NCBI RefSeq assembly: GCF_030149425.1
Contig: NZ_JASBRQ010000002.1
Coordinates: forward strand, 1 to 64,000
Reading direction: 5' to 3'
Source: Maricaulis sp.
GTDB taxonomy: Bacteria > Pseudomonadota > Alphaproteobacteria > Caulobacterales > Maricaulaceae
Length of the DNA stretch: 64,000 nucleotides
The position numbers and the translations under genes are program-made. Each line of letters starts with the position of its first letter. The first letter of the stretch is position 1. Shown one piece after another: positions 8,443 through 19,108 of this stretch. A model generated the notes under the pieces. That model was not told the DNA's origin, made no database searches, and saw only the letters and a list, made by a program, of their open reading frames with translations.

Positions 8443-8824
8443 GCGCGATCGGCCGCGAGGCTTCCAGGATCGGCAGTCCGGCCTCGGTGGGAATATAGAT
8501 CACGTCCTGGCCGTTTTCACCGAGCGACTGGATCCAGAGATAGCGCAGATAGCCCTCCGGTCCGCCCAGTCCTTCCGCGACAATGGAGTTGGCCTCAGCC
8601 ACACCCCGGGCCCGGGCCACCTCAGCTTCAGCATTGAGCTCTTCGGCTTCGAGCCGCGCCTGGGCCTCGAGAACAGCGATACGACGGTTCTGTTCTGCCC
8701 GCACCAGTTCAGCCCGGCCGGCCAATTCCTGCTGCCAGACGCCATATTGCGGCAAGCCCCAGAGCGCACCGCCCAACACAGCGACGCCGAGCACGCCAAC
8801 GGTGATAATGGATCCGATTTTCAT
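8438..8824 (-). CDS. Miniature prohibitin/HflC-like membrane-anchored coiled-coil protein
   Basis: A 128-residue protein: one N-terminal transmembrane segment (about 4-24), then a highly charged Ala/Glu/Arg helix (about 32-80), then a conserved-looking tail (EGYLRYLWIQSL ... VIYIPTEAGLPILEA). The helix and tail resemble the C-terminal part of SPFH proteins (prohibitin, HflK/C), in which AEAEAxAxxxxAEAN is followed by a hydrophobic tail. The 150-residue SPFH domain itself is absent. RBS is AGGAGA with 6-base spacing, so it looks like an intact gene rather than debris. A role in a membrane scaffold is inference. Confidence 0.65.
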   Translation of the reverse strand: MKIGSIITVGVLGVAVLGGALWGLPQYGVWQQELAGRAELVRAEQNRRIAVLEAQARLEAEELNAEAEVARARGVAEANSIVAEGLGGPEGYLRYLWIQSLGENGQDVIYIPTEAGLPILEASRPIAR

Positions 8825-8926
8825 ACAGCTCTCCTGTCCGATCGTGGGGAATTACCCACGCGATGACAACAGGTTAGCGATTTCGCTCCTGCACAATAGA
8901 GGGAATGGAGAAGTGAGAATCCGGGG

Positions 8927-10369
8927 TCAGTTGGACGAGGTCTGACCGGCTCGCAAACTTTCCCGCTGGATCGGGCGTCCGTGCAGGATCACAGTCTCAA
9001 TGCTATCCCACGCCTCTACCGTCTCAAGCGGGTTTGCACGCAATAAAAGCAAGTTGGCGATCTTTCCCGGTACAACCGTGCCGTAATCAGCTTCGAGGCC
9101 GAAACGGCGAACATTATTGATCGTACCGGCTTCAAACACGGCCGCCAGGGACACGCCGCCCTCAGCGATCGAGATCATTTCCCGCAGCGTGCACAGGCCC
9201 GCGTGGTTGGCAAATGTCGGCGAACCCGGACAATCACTCGCCAAAAGGATCGGATGTCCCCGCTGGTGCAGATAACCTGTTGCCGCCTGGGCGCGGCCGA
9301 CACCATAACCGAGGATAGAGCCGACCTCCTCTGCAGGCATTTCAGGAGGGAAATCCGATGCCAGTTCCTCGCTAAAAAAATCGGATCCGCCAGCACGATA
9401 AAAGGCCATTAAAGACGGCGGCACAACATTGAGAAAACCCGGATCATCCAGTGTCCCCTGAAGCATATGTCGGGAGATGCCGGTCATCACCATATGGGTC
9501 GGCATGTAACCGACAGCGTCGGCGACAAGGCGATCAAGCGTCTCGACAACTGGCGCTTCGCCATCCGGCCAGTTCCAGTTCCACATACCATGCGCCATGA
9601 TATCGACACCGCCATCCAGGGCATGGCGGTACATATCGACCGCATTGGCATGCGCTACCACCGGCAGGCCATAGTCATGAGCGGCATCGACCAGCTCGCG
9701 GATCAATGCGGTGTCGAAAACCGGCCAGGCATTGGCATCGCCAAACCCGTCCTCGACATAAATCTTCACGCAAATTGCGCCATCCTCAGCGATTTCCCGC
9801 GTTACCCGCGCGGCCTCACCTTCCAGGGCGGGATCAATCTCATAGCTCGACAAGGCAGCGCGCTCACCCTCACCCAGCTGATTGCCGGGATATCCGCCCG
9901 GCGTGGGGATTTCCCCACATCGGAAGAAGTCCGGGCGCACAGGCTGATCCTCGAATGTCTGCCAAGCATTGAGCGGTGACGGATCAAGGATTTGCGTCAC
10001 GCCGTGATAGAGCAGGCTGCGCGGCTGCTGTTCGACATAAGCAGCCGTAAGCTCCGGATTCGCTGCAGCAACTCCGACGCCAATAGCGCCCATGCCGGGC
10101 ACGAAGGAGACATGGTGATGGCTGTCCATCAGACCCGGCGTCAGGTATTTTCCGGCACCGTCGATCACGGTGACATTTTCAGCTGCCGACAATGGCAAGG
10201 AGGACACAGCCGTGATGCGTCCGTCCTCGATCAGCACCGAATAACCGTCCAGCGGCGCGGCACGTTCCGGCGAGAGCACGGTAACATTCTCGATCAGCAA
10301 GTCCTGGGCGGTCGCGACTGGCGCTGCCACAGCCGAAAGCGCCAACAAGGAGATAAGCTGTAAGCGCAT
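8927..10369 (-). CDS. Secreted amidohydrolase family protein (imidazolonepropionase-like)
   Basis: A 480-residue protein with a signal peptide (MRLQLISLLALSAVAAPVATAQ) and an amidohydrolase TIM barrel. Metal-binding HxH is in GLMDSHHHVSF, a further His in VVAHANAVDM and another in DIMAHGMWNW, and a catalytic Asp in LLASDCPGSP. It likely hydrolyses an amide or cyclic imide in the periplasm; related secreted enzymes include dipeptidases and prolidase-like hydrolases, so the substrate is open. The ATG at 10369 has GGAGG upstream and was preferred over an ATG eight codons earlier because it starts the signal peptide directly. It lies downstream of kbl but 98 bases away, so it may have its own promoter. 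Confidence 0.83.
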   Translation of the reverse strand: MRLQLISLLALSAVAAPVATAQDLLIENVTVLSPERAAPLDGYSVLIEDGRITAVSSLPLSAAENVTVIDGAGKYLTPGLMDSHHHVSFVPGMGAIGVGVAAANPELTAAYVEQQPRSLLYHGVTQILDPSPLNAWQTFEDQPVRPDFFRCGEIPTPGGYPGNQLGEGERAALSSYEIDPALEGEAARVTREIAEDGAICVKIYVEDGFGDANAWPVFDTALIRELVDAAHDYGLPVVAHANAVDMYRHALDGGVDIMAHGMWNWNWPDGEAPVVETLDRLVADAVGYMPTHMVMTGISRHMLQGTLDDPGFLNVVPPSLMAFYRAGGSDFFSEELASDFPPEMPAEEVGSILGYGVGRAQAATGYLHQRGHPILLASDCPGSPTFANHAGLCTLREMISIAEGGVSLAAVFEAGTINNVRRFGLEADYGTVVPGKIANLLLLRANPLETVEAWDSIETVILHGRPIQRESLRAGQTSSN

Positions 10370-10467
10370 GAAAAGCCTCCGGACAAAGCGCAAGTGATCT
10401 TCCCGAACACATCGCGCGCGCGCCGTGATCGCAACTCACAAATCAGCAATGTCTAAACGCGTTAGCC

Positions 10468-11670
10468 CTAGATAACACCGAGTTCCTTGCCGACCTTGGT
10501 GAAGGCGGCGACGGCGCGATCGATCATTTCCGGCGTATGCGCGGCAGACATTTGCGTGCGGATGCGTGCCTTGCCTTTGGGCACCACCGGATAGAAGAAG
10601 CCGATGACATAAACGCCTTCCTGCATCAGCTTGGAGGCCATTTTCTGGCTCAGGGCAGCGTCGCCCAGCATAACGGGAATGATCGGGTGCTCACCGGGCA
10701 GAAGGTCAAAGCCCGCAGCGCTCATCCCGGCCCGGAAGCGTTTGGCATTGTCCTGCAGGCGGGCGCGCAGGTCGTCGCCCTGCTCCACCATATCCAGCGC
10801 TTTCAGCGAGGCCCCGACGATCGAGGGCGCCAGCGAGTTCGAGAAGAGATAGGGCCGCGAACGCTGCCGCAGCATGTCGATGATCTCCTTGCGCGCAGCG
10901 GTGAACCCGCCCATCGCGCCGCCAAGCGCCTTGCCTAGCGTACCGGTGATGATGTCGATCTCGCCGAGAACGCCGCAATACTCCGGCGTGCCGCGCCCCT
11001 TGGCCCCCATAAAACCGTGCGCATGGCAGTCATCCACCATAGTCAGCGCGTCATATTGCTTGGCCAGCGCGACGATAGATTTAAGGTCAGCGATATAACC
11101 ATCCATCGAGAACACGCCATCGGTGACGATCAGGATGTGACGGGCGCCGTCAGCGCGCGCCTGTTTCAGCTGTACTTCCAGATCAGCCATGTCCGAATTG
11201 GCATAGCGATAACGCTTGGCCTTGCACAGGCGGACGCCATCGATGATGGAGGCATGGTTGAGCGCGTCAGAGATAATCGCATCTTCCGGTCCAAGCAGCG
11301 GCTCGAACACGCCACCATTGGCGTCGAAAGCCGCGGCGTAGAGAATGGCGTCCTCGCATCCGGTGAATGCCGCAATCCTGGCTTCGAGCTGTTTGTGAAT
11401 GTCCTGGGTGCCGCAGATAAAGCGCACCGAGGCGACACCGAAACCATGTGTGTCCAGCGTTGCCTTCGCGGCGTCGATCAATTCCGGGCGATTGGCGAGG
11501 CCGAGATAGTTATTGGCGCAGAAATTGATCACATGACTGTCCTGCCCGTCCTCACGCACATCAATTTCGGAAAACTGCTCCGACGTAATGACGCGCTCGC
11601 GCTTGTACAGACCGTCGGCCTCGATCTGTTTCAATTCGCCCGCGAGAAAATCGTAAAAGGCAGAGGACAT
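10468..11670 (-). CDS. kbl: 2-amino-3-ketobutyrate CoA ligase (glycine C-acetyltransferase)
   Basis: A 400-residue alpha-oxoamine synthase that cleaves 2-amino-3-ketobutyrate with CoA to glycine and acetyl-CoA, the step after Tdh. It has the PLP lysine in [14 protein letters not shown] (about residue 245), [10 protein letters not shown], and [16 protein letters not shown] near the N terminus, all typical of Kbl. The size matches E. coli Kbl (398). RBS GGAG lies 7 bases before the ATG. In many bacteria kbl and tdh are adjacent; here a secreted amidohydrolase and two membrane proteins lie between them, so they are probably separate transcripts. Confidence 0.95.
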   Translation of the reverse strand: MSSAFYDFLAGELKQIEADGLYKRERVITSEQFSEIDVREDGQDSHVINFCANNYLGLANRPELIDAAKATLDTHGFGVASVRFICGTQDIHKQLEARIAAFTGCEDAILYAAAFDANGGVFEPLLGPEDAIISDALNHASIIDGVRLCKAKRYRYANSDMADLEVQLKQARADGARHILIVTDGVFSMDGYIADLKSIVALAKQYDALTMVDDCHAHGFMGAKGRGTPEYCGVLGEIDIITGTLGKALGGAMGGFTAARKEIIDMLRQRSRPYLFSNSLAPSIVGASLKALDMVEQGDDLRARLQDNAKRFRAGMSAAGFDLLPGEHPIIPVMLGDAALSQKMASKLMQEGVYVIGFFYPVVPKGKARIRTQMSAAHTPEMIDRAVAAFTKVGKELGVI

Positions 11671-11848
11671 GACGCAGCTCCAAATCAGGATGAGTTGCGC
11701 CCCTTCTATTCAGCCCGGCGGCGGTTGTCATCCCGCTTACCTGTGACGCCCTTCAAACCGCCTCCTGCGTGCATCCGCTCATATCGTATGACTAGGTTTT
11801 TGCTCAGCCTTAAGGCGCTCCGGGTAAGAGTGCCGGGAATAAAAACAA

Positions 11849-13819
11849 GTGGGGCCAAGCGTGAACTCGGCTGAGAAGAACGCGCAAATCCAAGACGAAC
11901 TCGTGACCACCTTCCGCCCGATCGTGAATGGGGCGGGACTGGTGGGCATGGCCTTCTTTGCCTTCAATGCCATCAAGCGCTTCGGCTTTTCCGAAGGCCT
12001 TGGGCAAATGGTGATGGGCCCGCTGGCGATCTTTTTCGGTGTGGCCAGCGGCGTGATGTGGCTTTGGACCCGCAAAAATCGCACCTCCTTCCAGCTTGAA
12101 GTGTGCAGCGCGGTGATCTGCCTGGCCCTTTTCAGCAATACAGTGACCCATTTGCTGATCGGCTTTGAAGCGGAAAATCTGATGTATTTCGCGATCATGA
12201 TGCCGGCTTTCGCACTCATGACCCCCAGCTTCCGAATGGCGATGTTCTGGACGGCGCTTTGCGTTATCGCCATGCTTGGTGTGGTTTGGATCAACACGCC
12301 AGAGCTGATCTTTGAATATATATCGGTTGCTGTTGCCGGCGTTCTGGGGGCAGTGGCAGCAACAACGCTCATCCGCGGAGCGATATTCAACGCGGTTTCT
12401 GCGCGCCTGGAAGCCGTCAAGGAACGCGAGGAGGCCTTGAGGATTTCCGTCAAGGATGCGCTGACCGGCTTGCCCAACCGGCGCAGCTTTTTTGATGGCT
12501 TTGAAGACCGCCTCGACGGTCTGCGCGACAGCGGACGCAAGTTTCTCCTTATCCTTGTCGACCTGGATGGCTTCAAGCCCGTCAATGATGTCTATGGGCA
12601 CAGCGCTGGTGATGATCTTCTTCGCGCCGTGGCCGGGCGGCTCGAGGCCGCCAGTCCGAAGGGCGCCATGGCCGCACGGTTGGGAGGCGACGAATTCGCT
12701 GTCCTCGCGGACTATCCGGCCCAGACGGCAGAGGTCCGCCGCATCGCCTCTCGGCTCGTCGATGCACTCTCCCTGCCCTATTCATTGCCGGCGGGCGTTG
12801 TTCGGATCTCCGGCTCGGCGGGGGTCTATGTCTGTGAACGGACGGATCTGGAAGCCAGCGCCATGATCGAGCGAGCTGATCATGCTCTCTATCAGGCCAA
12901 GAATGAGCGCCGGGGCGAAGCGGTAGTCTTTTCCAAAAGGGACGAGGTCGACCTGGCCAATGTCAATCATGTCGACCGCTGTCTGCGCCAGGCCGATCTG
13001 GAAAATGAACTCTCTCTCGTCTTCCAGCCGCAATTCGACCTGGTCAATAATCGCGTTTCCGGCTTCGAGGCCCTCGGGCGCTGGAATAACGAACAGCTCG
13101 GCGCAGTTCCCCCGAGCATTTTCATCGCCGCGGCCGAACGCACCACGCAGATGAGCCGGGTGACCCATGTCCTCTTGGGCAAGGCCCTCAAGGCGCTGGC
13201 CGACCTGCCCGGGGGTACGCGCCTGGCGGTAAACCTCTCGGCTCACGATTTGATGTCGGAAGCCAATGTGCAGAAAATCGCCGAACAGATCCGGCTCAGC
13301 GGTGTTGACGCGACGCGGCTGGAGCTCGAGATCACCGAGACAGCGATGCTGGATGATCAGGATTTCGCCTCGCGATCACTGGGTGAGCTGCAGGCCTGCG
13401 GTGTTTCGATCGCGCTGGACGATTTCGGCTCGGGATACTCCAATTTCAGCTATCTGCAGCGCCTGCACGTCTCCAAGCTGAAAATCGACCGCAGTTTCGT
13501 CAAACCCTTGATGAGCGAAGCCTCGGCGGCAAAGATCCTGCGTACGCTGATCTCACTGTCGAAATCGCTCAGTATGGAATGCGTGGTGGAAGGTATCGAG
13601 AAGCCCGAGGAGATGGCCTACGCCACCGCCTTTGGCGCCCGCTATCTGCAAGGCTTCCTATTGTCCAAGCCGATGCCGCTCGAGGCGATCCCGGACTTTA
13701 TGACGGGTGTTCCAACCTGGATTGAGCAGATGCAACAGGAAGCCGGTGCGGTCGATATCGACGCGGTTACGGCCAGGCCCTCCACACGTCTGTCAACCGC
13801 CCGCCGGGCCCTGCCCTAA
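11849..13819 (+). CDS. Membrane-bound GGDEF-EAL cyclic-di-GMP enzyme
   Basis: About 656 residues. Five or six transmembrane helices at 25-180 form an unrecognised sensor, followed by a GGDEF domain (RLGGDEF near 278-282) and an EAL domain (FEALGRW near 406). The EAL domain keeps the usual metal and catalytic residues: AVNLSAHDL, ELEITETAM, ALDDFGSGYSN, LKIDRSF and VVEGIE. Both halves therefore look catalytically intact, able to make and to degrade c-di-GMP. The RxxD inhibitory site expected just before GGDEF is not present. Start is uncertain: GTG at 11849 or GTG at 11861, the latter with GGGG seven bases upstream. No neighbouring partner gene is evident. Confidence 0.92.
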   Translation: MGPSVNSAEKNAQIQDELVTTFRPIVNGAGLVGMAFFAFNAIKRFGFSEGLGQMVMGPLAIFFGVASGVMWLWTRKNRTSFQLEVCSAVICLALFSNTVTHLLIGFEAENLMYFAIMMPAFALMTPSFRMAMFWTALCVIAMLGVVWINTPELIFEYISVAVAGVLGAVAATTLIRGAIFNAVSARLEAVKEREEALRISVKDALTGLPNRRSFFDGFEDRLDGLRDSGRKFLLILVDLDGFKPVNDVYGHSAGDDLLRAVAGRLEAASPKGAMAARLGGDEFAVLADYPAQTAEVRRIASRLVDALSLPYSLPAGVVRISGSAGVYVCERTDLEASAMIERADHALYQAKNERRGEAVVFSKRDEVDLANVNHVDRCLRQADLENELSLVFQPQFDLVNNRVSGFEALGRWNNEQLGAVPPSIFIAAAERTTQMSRVTHVLLGKALKALADLPGGTRLAVNLSAHDLMSEANVQKIAEQIRLSGVDATRLELEITETAMLDDQDFASRSLGELQACGVSIALDDFGSGYSNFSYLQRLHVSKLKIDRSFVKPLMSEASAAKILRTLISLSKSLSMECVVEGIEKPEEMAYATAFGARYLQGFLLSKPMPLEAIPDFMTGVPTWIEQMQQEAGAVDIDAVTARPSTRLSTARRALP

Positions 13820-13830
13820 GCGCGCCCGGT

Positions 13831-15501
13831 CTAATCCAGGCTGGGCAGATCAAGCCCCTGCTCCCGGGCACAATCAACCGCGATTTCATAGCCCGCATCG
13901 GCATGGCGCATGACGCCCGTCGCCGGGTCATTCCACAACACCCGCTCGACCCGCCGCGCCGCTGCCTCGCTGCCGTCACAGAGCACGACCTGGCCGGAAT
14001 GCATGGAATAACCCATGCCAACCCCGCCGCCATGATGCAGCGACACCCAGGTCGCACCGGATGCGGTATTGAGCAGCGCGTTGAGCAGCGGCCAGTCAGC
14101 GACGGCGTCGGACCCGTCCTTCATCGCCTCGGTTTCGCGGTTGGGTGACGCTACCGACCCGCTATCGAGATGGTCGCGGCCGATCACGACCGGTGCGGAC
14201 AATTCGCCCTTGGCCACCATTTCGTTGAAGGCCAGTCCGAGACGGTGGCGATCACCCAGCCCGACCCAGCAAATCCGGGCCGGCAGGCCCTGGAAATGGA
14301 TTCGCTCCCGGGCCATGTCGAGCCAGCGGTGCAGATGCGTGTCGTGCGGCATCAACTCCTTCACCTTGGCGTCGGTCTTGTAGATATCCTCCGGATCCCC
14401 GGACAGCGCAGCCCAGCGGAAGGGCCCGACGCCGCGACAGAAGAGCGGGCGGATATAGGCGGGCACGAAACCGGGGAAGTCGAAAGCATTTTCGACCCCT
14501 TCATCCTGCGCCATCTGACGGATGTTATTGCCATAGTCGAGGGTCGGAATGCCCTGCTTCCAGAACTCCAGCATGGCGCGGACATGCACGGCCATCGACT
14601 GCTTGGCCGCCGCTTCGACCTCTTCCGGGGCGGTTTCGCGCTTGGCGTCCCATTCCTCCAGCGTCCAGCCGGCCGGGAGATAGCCATTGACCGGGTCATG
14701 GGCCGAAGTCTGATCAGTGACCATGTCGGGACGTTCACCGCGGCGCACGAGTTCGGGGAAAACCTCGGCCGCATTGCCCAGCAGGCCGACGGAGATCGCG
14801 TCGCCTTTGGCACAGGCCGCCTTGATCATCTCCAGCGCTTCGTCGAGATCATTGGCGCGCTTGTCGAGATAGCCGGTCTTGAGCCGCATCTCGATCCGGC
14901 TCGGCTGGCATTCCACGGCCAGCATCGAGGCCCCGGCCATGGTGGCTGCCAGCGGCTGGGCGCCGCCCATACCGCCAAGCCCTCCGGTCAGGATCCATTT
15001 GCCGGTCAGATCACCGCCATAATGCTGCCGGCCGGCCTCAACGAAGGTCTCATACGTGCCCTGCACGATGCCCTGGCTGCCGATATAGATCCACGACCCC
15101 GCCGTCATCTGGCCGTACATCATCAGACCGGCCTTATCGAGCTCGCGGAAGTGCTCCCAATTGGCCCAGCCCGGCACCAGGTTGGAATTGGCCAGCAATA
15201 CCCGCGGCGCATCGCTATGGGTGCGGAACACGCCGACCGGCTTGCCGGATTGAACCAGCAGCGTCTCGTCTTCCTTCAGCCGTTTCAGCGCTGCGACGAT
15301 CCGGTCATAACTCTCCCAGTCACGCGCCGCCCGGCCGATACCGCCGTAAACCACCAGCTCTTCGGGCTTTTCCGCCACTTCCGGGTCGAGATTGTTCATC
15401 AGCATGCGCAGCGGCGCTTCCGCCCCCCAGTGCAGCGCATCAAGCTCGCTGCCATGCTTGGCGCGAATGGTTCGGGCGTTGTCGAGACGGGTTCCGGTCA
15501 T
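13831..15501 (-). CDS. hutU: Urocanate hydratase
   Basis: A 556-residue NAD-dependent enzyme adding water to urocanate to give imidazolone propionate, second step of histidine degradation. Length and sequence are standard for HutU; it has the NAD-binding run [32 protein letters not shown], and the ending with [15 protein letters not shown]. It is the last gene of hutI-hutH-hutG-hutU; its ATG overlaps the hutG stop (ATGA). It is convergent with the GGDEF-EAL gene, 11 bases apart. Confidence 0.97.
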   Translation of the reverse strand: MTGTRLDNARTIRAKHGSELDALHWGAEAPLRMLMNNLDPEVAEKPEELVVYGGIGRAARDWESYDRIVAALKRLKEDETLLVQSGKPVGVFRTHSDAPRVLLANSNLVPGWANWEHFRELDKAGLMMYGQMTAGSWIYIGSQGIVQGTYETFVEAGRQHYGGDLTGKWILTGGLGGMGGAQPLAATMAGASMLAVECQPSRIEMRLKTGYLDKRANDLDEALEMIKAACAKGDAISVGLLGNAAEVFPELVRRGERPDMVTDQTSAHDPVNGYLPAGWTLEEWDAKRETAPEEVEAAAKQSMAVHVRAMLEFWKQGIPTLDYGNNIRQMAQDEGVENAFDFPGFVPAYIRPLFCRGVGPFRWAALSGDPEDIYKTDAKVKELMPHDTHLHRWLDMARERIHFQGLPARICWVGLGDRHRLGLAFNEMVAKGELSAPVVIGRDHLDSGSVASPNRETEAMKDGSDAVADWPLLNALLNTASGATWVSLHHGGGVGMGYSMHSGQVVLCDGSEAAARRVERVLWNDPATGVMRHADAGYEIAVDCAREQGLDLPSLD

Positions 15502-16310
15502 GCTGAGGCTCCGGCGTAAAGGTCTGCGGCAGCGTCAAGCGCTGCGGCGATGATGGATTTGAGGACCGGGCGCAAGCGCGCCGCCCGGTCCGGGTCGAAC
15601 GTGAAATCAGGAGCGGGCGACATGTAGGCGTCCTGCCCGATCTCCATTTGCAGGGCGTGAACCTGCCGCTGCGGCTGGCCGTAATGGCGGGTGATCCAGC
15701 CGCCCTTGAAGCGGCCATTGCACACCGAGCTATATCCGTCGGCCAAGGCCAGTTCCGCGCGTGCGGCGCGCTCGATCAACGGGTCGCAGCTGGCGCCTGA
15801 ATAGGTTCCCAGATTGAGGTCCGGCAAAGCCCCGTCGAACAATCGCGGCACCGTGCTGGCAATCGAGTGCGCATCCCATAACACCGCATAGCCATGGCGC
15901 TTCACCGCACGATCCAGGGCCGCACCCAGCGCCTCGTGATAAGGCTGGAAATAATCCTGTTTGCGCTGCTCGATCTCATCGGCTGCGGGCACCTCGCCCT
16001 CGCGGTAAAGCGGGCCGCCGTCAAACAGCTCCACCGGCACCAATCCCGTCGTCGCCTGCCCGGGATACAGCGATTGCCCGCCGGGGTCCCGGTTCAGGTC
16101 GACCACATAGCGTGAATACTGCGCCGCGATGATGGTCGGATCGAAGGCGTCGAGAAAATCGTAGAGCTCGGGGATGTGCCAGTCCGAATCCGGCAAGCGT
16201 GCGGCGGCCGGTGTCAGCCTTGCCGCAAGCCCCGGCGCGAGCTGGAGACCGGAATGCGGCATGGAGACGACCAGCGGCCCGGAGCCGGAGCGTTCACGCA
16301 CAACACTCAC
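15498..16310 (-). CDS. hutG: N-formylglutamate deformylase
   Basis: A 270-residue N-formylglutamate amidohydrolase family member. Motifs include VSMPHSG near the N terminus, VVDLNRDP, and LWDAHSI in the middle, the expected metal and substrate residues. It hydrolyses N-formyl-L-glutamate to glutamate and formate, completing the HutF branch. The start is a GTG at 16310 overlapping the hutH stop (GTGA), so translation is coupled. The presence of hutF in the same locus supports the deformylase rather than the formiminoglutamase assignment. Confidence 0.93.
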   Translation of the reverse strand: MSVVRERSGSGPLVVSMPHSGLQLAPGLAARLTPAAARLPDSDWHIPELYDFLDAFDPTIIAAQYSRYVVDLNRDPGGQSLYPGQATTGLVPVELFDGGPLYREGEVPAADEIEQRKQDYFQPYHEALGAALDRAVKRHGYAVLWDAHSIASTVPRLFDGALPDLNLGTYSGASCDPLIERAARAELALADGYSSVCNGRFKGGWITRHYGQPQRQVHALQMEIGQDAYMSPAPDFTFDPDRAARLRPVLKSIIAAALDAAADLYAGASA

Positions 16311-17824
16311 TGCACGGCTCCGGGCAAGCCATCAGCCAGTACAGCGGTGCTGATCAGACGCTTGGCGGCCTCCAGGTCCGGGGCGAGATAGCGATCATCG
16401 CGCAGCTCCGGTATGTCGCTGCGGACGCGGTCGTGCACGGCCCGCAGGCGCTGCGATGTGGACAGCGGCGCATGGAAATCGAGCGCCTGAGCGGCCACGA
16501 TCAACTCGATCCCGAGCACACCGCAAAGATTGTCGGCCATGTCCAGCAAGCGCCGCGCGCCATGCGTCGCCATGGAGACATGATCTTCCTGATTGGCGCT
16601 GGTGGGAATGCTGTCGACACTCGCTGGATAAGCCCGCTGCTTGTTTTCCGAGACCAGGGCCGCGGCTGTCACATGGGCAATCATATAGCCCGAGTTGAGA
16701 CCCGGCTCCGGCGAGAGAAAGGCCGGCAACCGGCTCTGGCTCGCATCGGTCAAAAGCGCCACCCGGCGCTCCGACAGCGAGCCGATTTCCGCCGCTGCCA
16801 GGGCCAGTTGATCGGCGGCAAAGGCGACGGGTTCGGCGTGAAAATTTCCTCCCGACAAGGCCTCGTCCTGGTCCGGGAAAATCAGCGGATTATCGGTCAC
16901 CGCATTGGCTTCAACCTCAAGCACACGCGCCGCAGACCGCATCAGATCTAGCGCCGCCCCCATCACCTGGGGCTGGCACCGCAGGCAATAGGGGTCCTGG
17001 ACTTTTTCGCAATCGGTATGCGAGCTGACGATCTCGCTGCCTGCCAGCAGAGCCCGGATACCGGCCGCAATTTCGATCTGCCCCTGCTGCCCGCGCAGCG
17101 CATGAATACGCGGGTCGAAGGGCACCAGGGAGCCTTTCGCGGCATCAACGCTCAGGGCGCCGGTAATCACCGCATTGGAGAAGGCTGTATTGAGCTGGAA
17201 CAGGCCGGCCAGGGCCAGCGCCGTGGAAACCTGGGTGCCATTGAGCAGCGCCAGCCCCTCTTTCGGAGCCAGCTCGACCGGGGTGATCCCGGCCGCCGCC
17301 AGAGCTTTGGCCGCCGGCATACGCTCGCCCCGGTAGACAGCATCGCCACCGCCCATCATGGCCAGCGTCATATGCGCCAGCGGGGCCAGGTCGCCGGACG
17401 CCCCGACCGAACCTTTTTCCGGGATTATCGGCGTAACGCCGGCCTCGGCCATGGCCTGCAGCGTCATCAGGGTGGACCAGCGGATCCCCGAAGCGCCCCG
17501 CCCCAGGCTGGCCAGCTTCAGGGCCATGATCAGACGCACAACCGCAGCCGGCAGCGGCTCGCCCAGCCCCACGGCATGGGACTCAACGAGGCGCTGTTGC
17601 AGGAGCCCGAGTTGATCCGGCGCGATACGCGTATGCGCCAGCTTGCCGAAACCGGTATTAAGCCCGTAAACAGTGCGACCCGATCGGATCAGGCGTTCAA
17701 CGCTTTGCGCCGAAGCATCAACAGCCACCCGCGCGGCCGGATCAAGAGCAAAGCCGGAGCCGGAATAGACCCGCTCCCAATCGGCCAGGTCCATGCCGCC
17801 CGGCCTTATCACCACCTGGCTCAT
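16307..17824 (-). CDS. hutH: Histidine ammonia-lyase
   Basis: A 505-residue enzyme converting L-histidine to urocanate and ammonia. The autocatalytic MIO triad Ala-Ser-Gly is at residues 142-144 ([15 protein letters not shown]), as in Pseudomonas Hut[12 protein letters not shown] near residue 53 carries the catalytic tyrosine. The ATG at 17824 overlaps the hutI stop in ATGA; the frame is open 17 codons further but that would reach into hutI. First committed enzyme of the pathway, in the middle of the operon. Confidence 0.97.
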   Translation of the reverse strand: MSQVVIRPGGMDLADWERVYSGSGFALDPAARVAVDASAQSVERLIRSGRTVYGLNTGFGKLAHTRIAPDQLGLLQQRLVESHAVGLGEPLPAAVVRLIMALKLASLGRGASGIRWSTLMTLQAMAEAGVTPIIPEKGSVGASGDLAPLAHMTLAMMGGGDAVYRGERMPAAKALAAAGITPVELAPKEGLALLNGTQVSTALALAGLFQLNTAFSNAVITGALSVDAAKGSLVPFDPRIHALRGQQGQIEIAAGIRALLAGSEIVSSHTDCEKVQDPYCLRCQPQVMGAALDLMRSAARVLEVEANAVTDNPLIFPDQDEALSGGNFHAEPVAFAADQLALAAAEIGSLSERRVALLTDASQSRLPAFLSPEPGLNSGYMIAHVTAAALVSENKQRAYPASVDSIPTSANQEDHVSMATHGARRLLDMADNLCGVLGIELIVAAQALDFHAPLSTSQRLRAVHDRVRSDIPELRDDRYLAPDLEAAKRLISTAVLADGLPGAVQ

Positions 17825-19032
17825 TGCCACTCTCCACTCAGAATTCTTGCATGCAGCGGTCGATGACCGATCCACTGGATCAGCTCGGCCGGATGGGTCA
17901 CATCCCAGATCGCCAGATCGGCGCGTTTGCCGGTTTCAATCGTCCCGATATCGCGTTCCAGACCCAGGGCCCGGGCCCCTTCACGGGTGATGCCGGCCAA
18001 GGCCTCATCGACCGTCAGGGAGAACAGCGTGCAGGCCATGTTGGCCGCGGTCAGAAGCGAGACCAGCGGCGAGGATCCGGGATTGGCATCGGTCGCCACG
18101 GCCATCGCCACGCCCCGCTGACGCAAGCTCGCTATTGGAGGATATTGCGTTTCGCGCAGCGTGTAGAAGGCACCGGGCAACAGCACCGCGACACTTCCCG
18201 CCTGTGCCAGCGCCGCAACGCCCTGCTCGCTGGTATATTCGAGATGATCCGCTGACAGCGCGCCGAACTCCGCGGCCAGCGCCGCACCGCCGCTATCACT
18301 GAACTGGTCGGCATGAAGTTTGACCGGCAATCCCGCATCCCGAGCAGCCGCGAAAACCCGCCGGGTCTGATCGGCGGAGAAGGCAATGCTCTCGCAATAA
18401 GCGTCTACCGCATCGGCGAGCCCTTCCCGCGCCGCCTCACGGATCAACGGCAAACACACGTCATCGATATAATCATCGGCGCGGCCGGCAAACTCGGCCG
18501 GTACGGCATGGGCGGCCAGCAAGGTCGTCACGACCCGCAATCCCGACGCCAGGCCGCAAGCACGCGCCGCCTTGAGCATGGCCAGTTCGCTCTCGAACTC
18601 GAGGCCATAGCCCGACTTGATCTCAACGGTGCCGACACCTTCTTGCGCGAGCTGATCCAATCGGCTCAGGGCAGCAGCGGCCAGTTCGGCAGCTCCGGCC
18701 TTCCGGGTCTCCCGGACGGTCCGGGCAATGCCGCCGCCGGAGCGGGCAATTTCCTCATAGCTTTCGCCATCCAGCCGGCGTTTGAACTCGTCCGAGCGGT
18801 CACCAGCGAAAACCAGGTGGGTATGGCAATCCACCAATGCAGGCGTGACCCAGCGCCCGTCCAGGCCGATGGTCTCGATGGCGTCGCCCGGCGCCTCTGC
18901 TCGTGGTCCCGCGAAGGCGATCCGGTCTCCGATTATGCCCAGCGCGCCATCGTGCACCTCCGCCAGCCCGCCAGCGTCATCAGACACCATGGTTGCGAGG
19001 TTCACATCAGTCAGAAGTTTATCCAGTCGCAT
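17821..19032 (-). CDS. hutI: Imidazolonepropionase
   Basis: A 403-residue amidohydrolase that opens 4-imidazolone-5-propionate to N-formimino-L-glutamate. Metal ligands are seen in [13 protein letters not shown], in [10 protein letters not shown] and in [11 protein letters not shown]. The ATG at 19032 ([15 protein letters not shown]) was chosen because the upstream extension would run through the palindromic operator. It is the first gene of hutIHGU and divergent from hutF. Confidence 0.96.
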   Translation of the reverse strand: MRLDKLLTDVNLATMVSDDAGGLAEVHDGALGIIGDRIAFAGPRAEAPGDAIETIGLDGRWVTPALVDCHTHLVFAGDRSDEFKRRLDGESYEEIARSGGGIARTVRETRKAGAAELAAAALSRLDQLAQEGVGTVEIKSGYGLEFESELAMLKAARACGLASGLRVVTTLLAAHAVPAEFAGRADDYIDDVCLPLIREAAREGLADAVDAYCESIAFSADQTRRVFAAARDAGLPVKLHADQFSDSGGAALAAEFGALSADHLEYTSEQGVAALAQAGSVAVLLPGAFYTLRETQYPPIASLRQRGVAMAVATDANPGSSPLVSLLTAANMACTLFSLTVDEALAGITREGARALGLERDIGTIETGKRADLAIWDVTHPAELIQWIGHRPLHARILSGEWQ

Positions 19033-19051
19033 GCGGCGATCCCGGCTTGGC

Positions 19052-19073
19052 ATTATTTGTATATGCAAATAAT
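19052..19073. promoter_or_regulatory. Palindromic HutC operator candidate between hutI and hutF
   Basis: A 22-bp near-perfect palindrome (one mismatched pair) with arms ATTATTTG / CAAATAAT around TATATG. The core TGTATATGCA resembles the TGTATA-containing sites bound by GntR-type HutC repressors. It is 20 bases upstream of the hutI ATG and 36 bases upstream of hutF, so one site could repress both directions. Urocanate is the usual inducer in the family; binding here is inferred. Confidence 0.75.
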
Positions 19074-19108
19074 AAGAAGTCGAAGCGCTGTCCACTGGCC
19101 GAGCGAAG

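Noticed and set aside
14170-15519. A 449-codon plus-strand frame across hutU
   Set aside because: Shadow of the third-codon GC bias; hutU is complete and conserved on the other strand.
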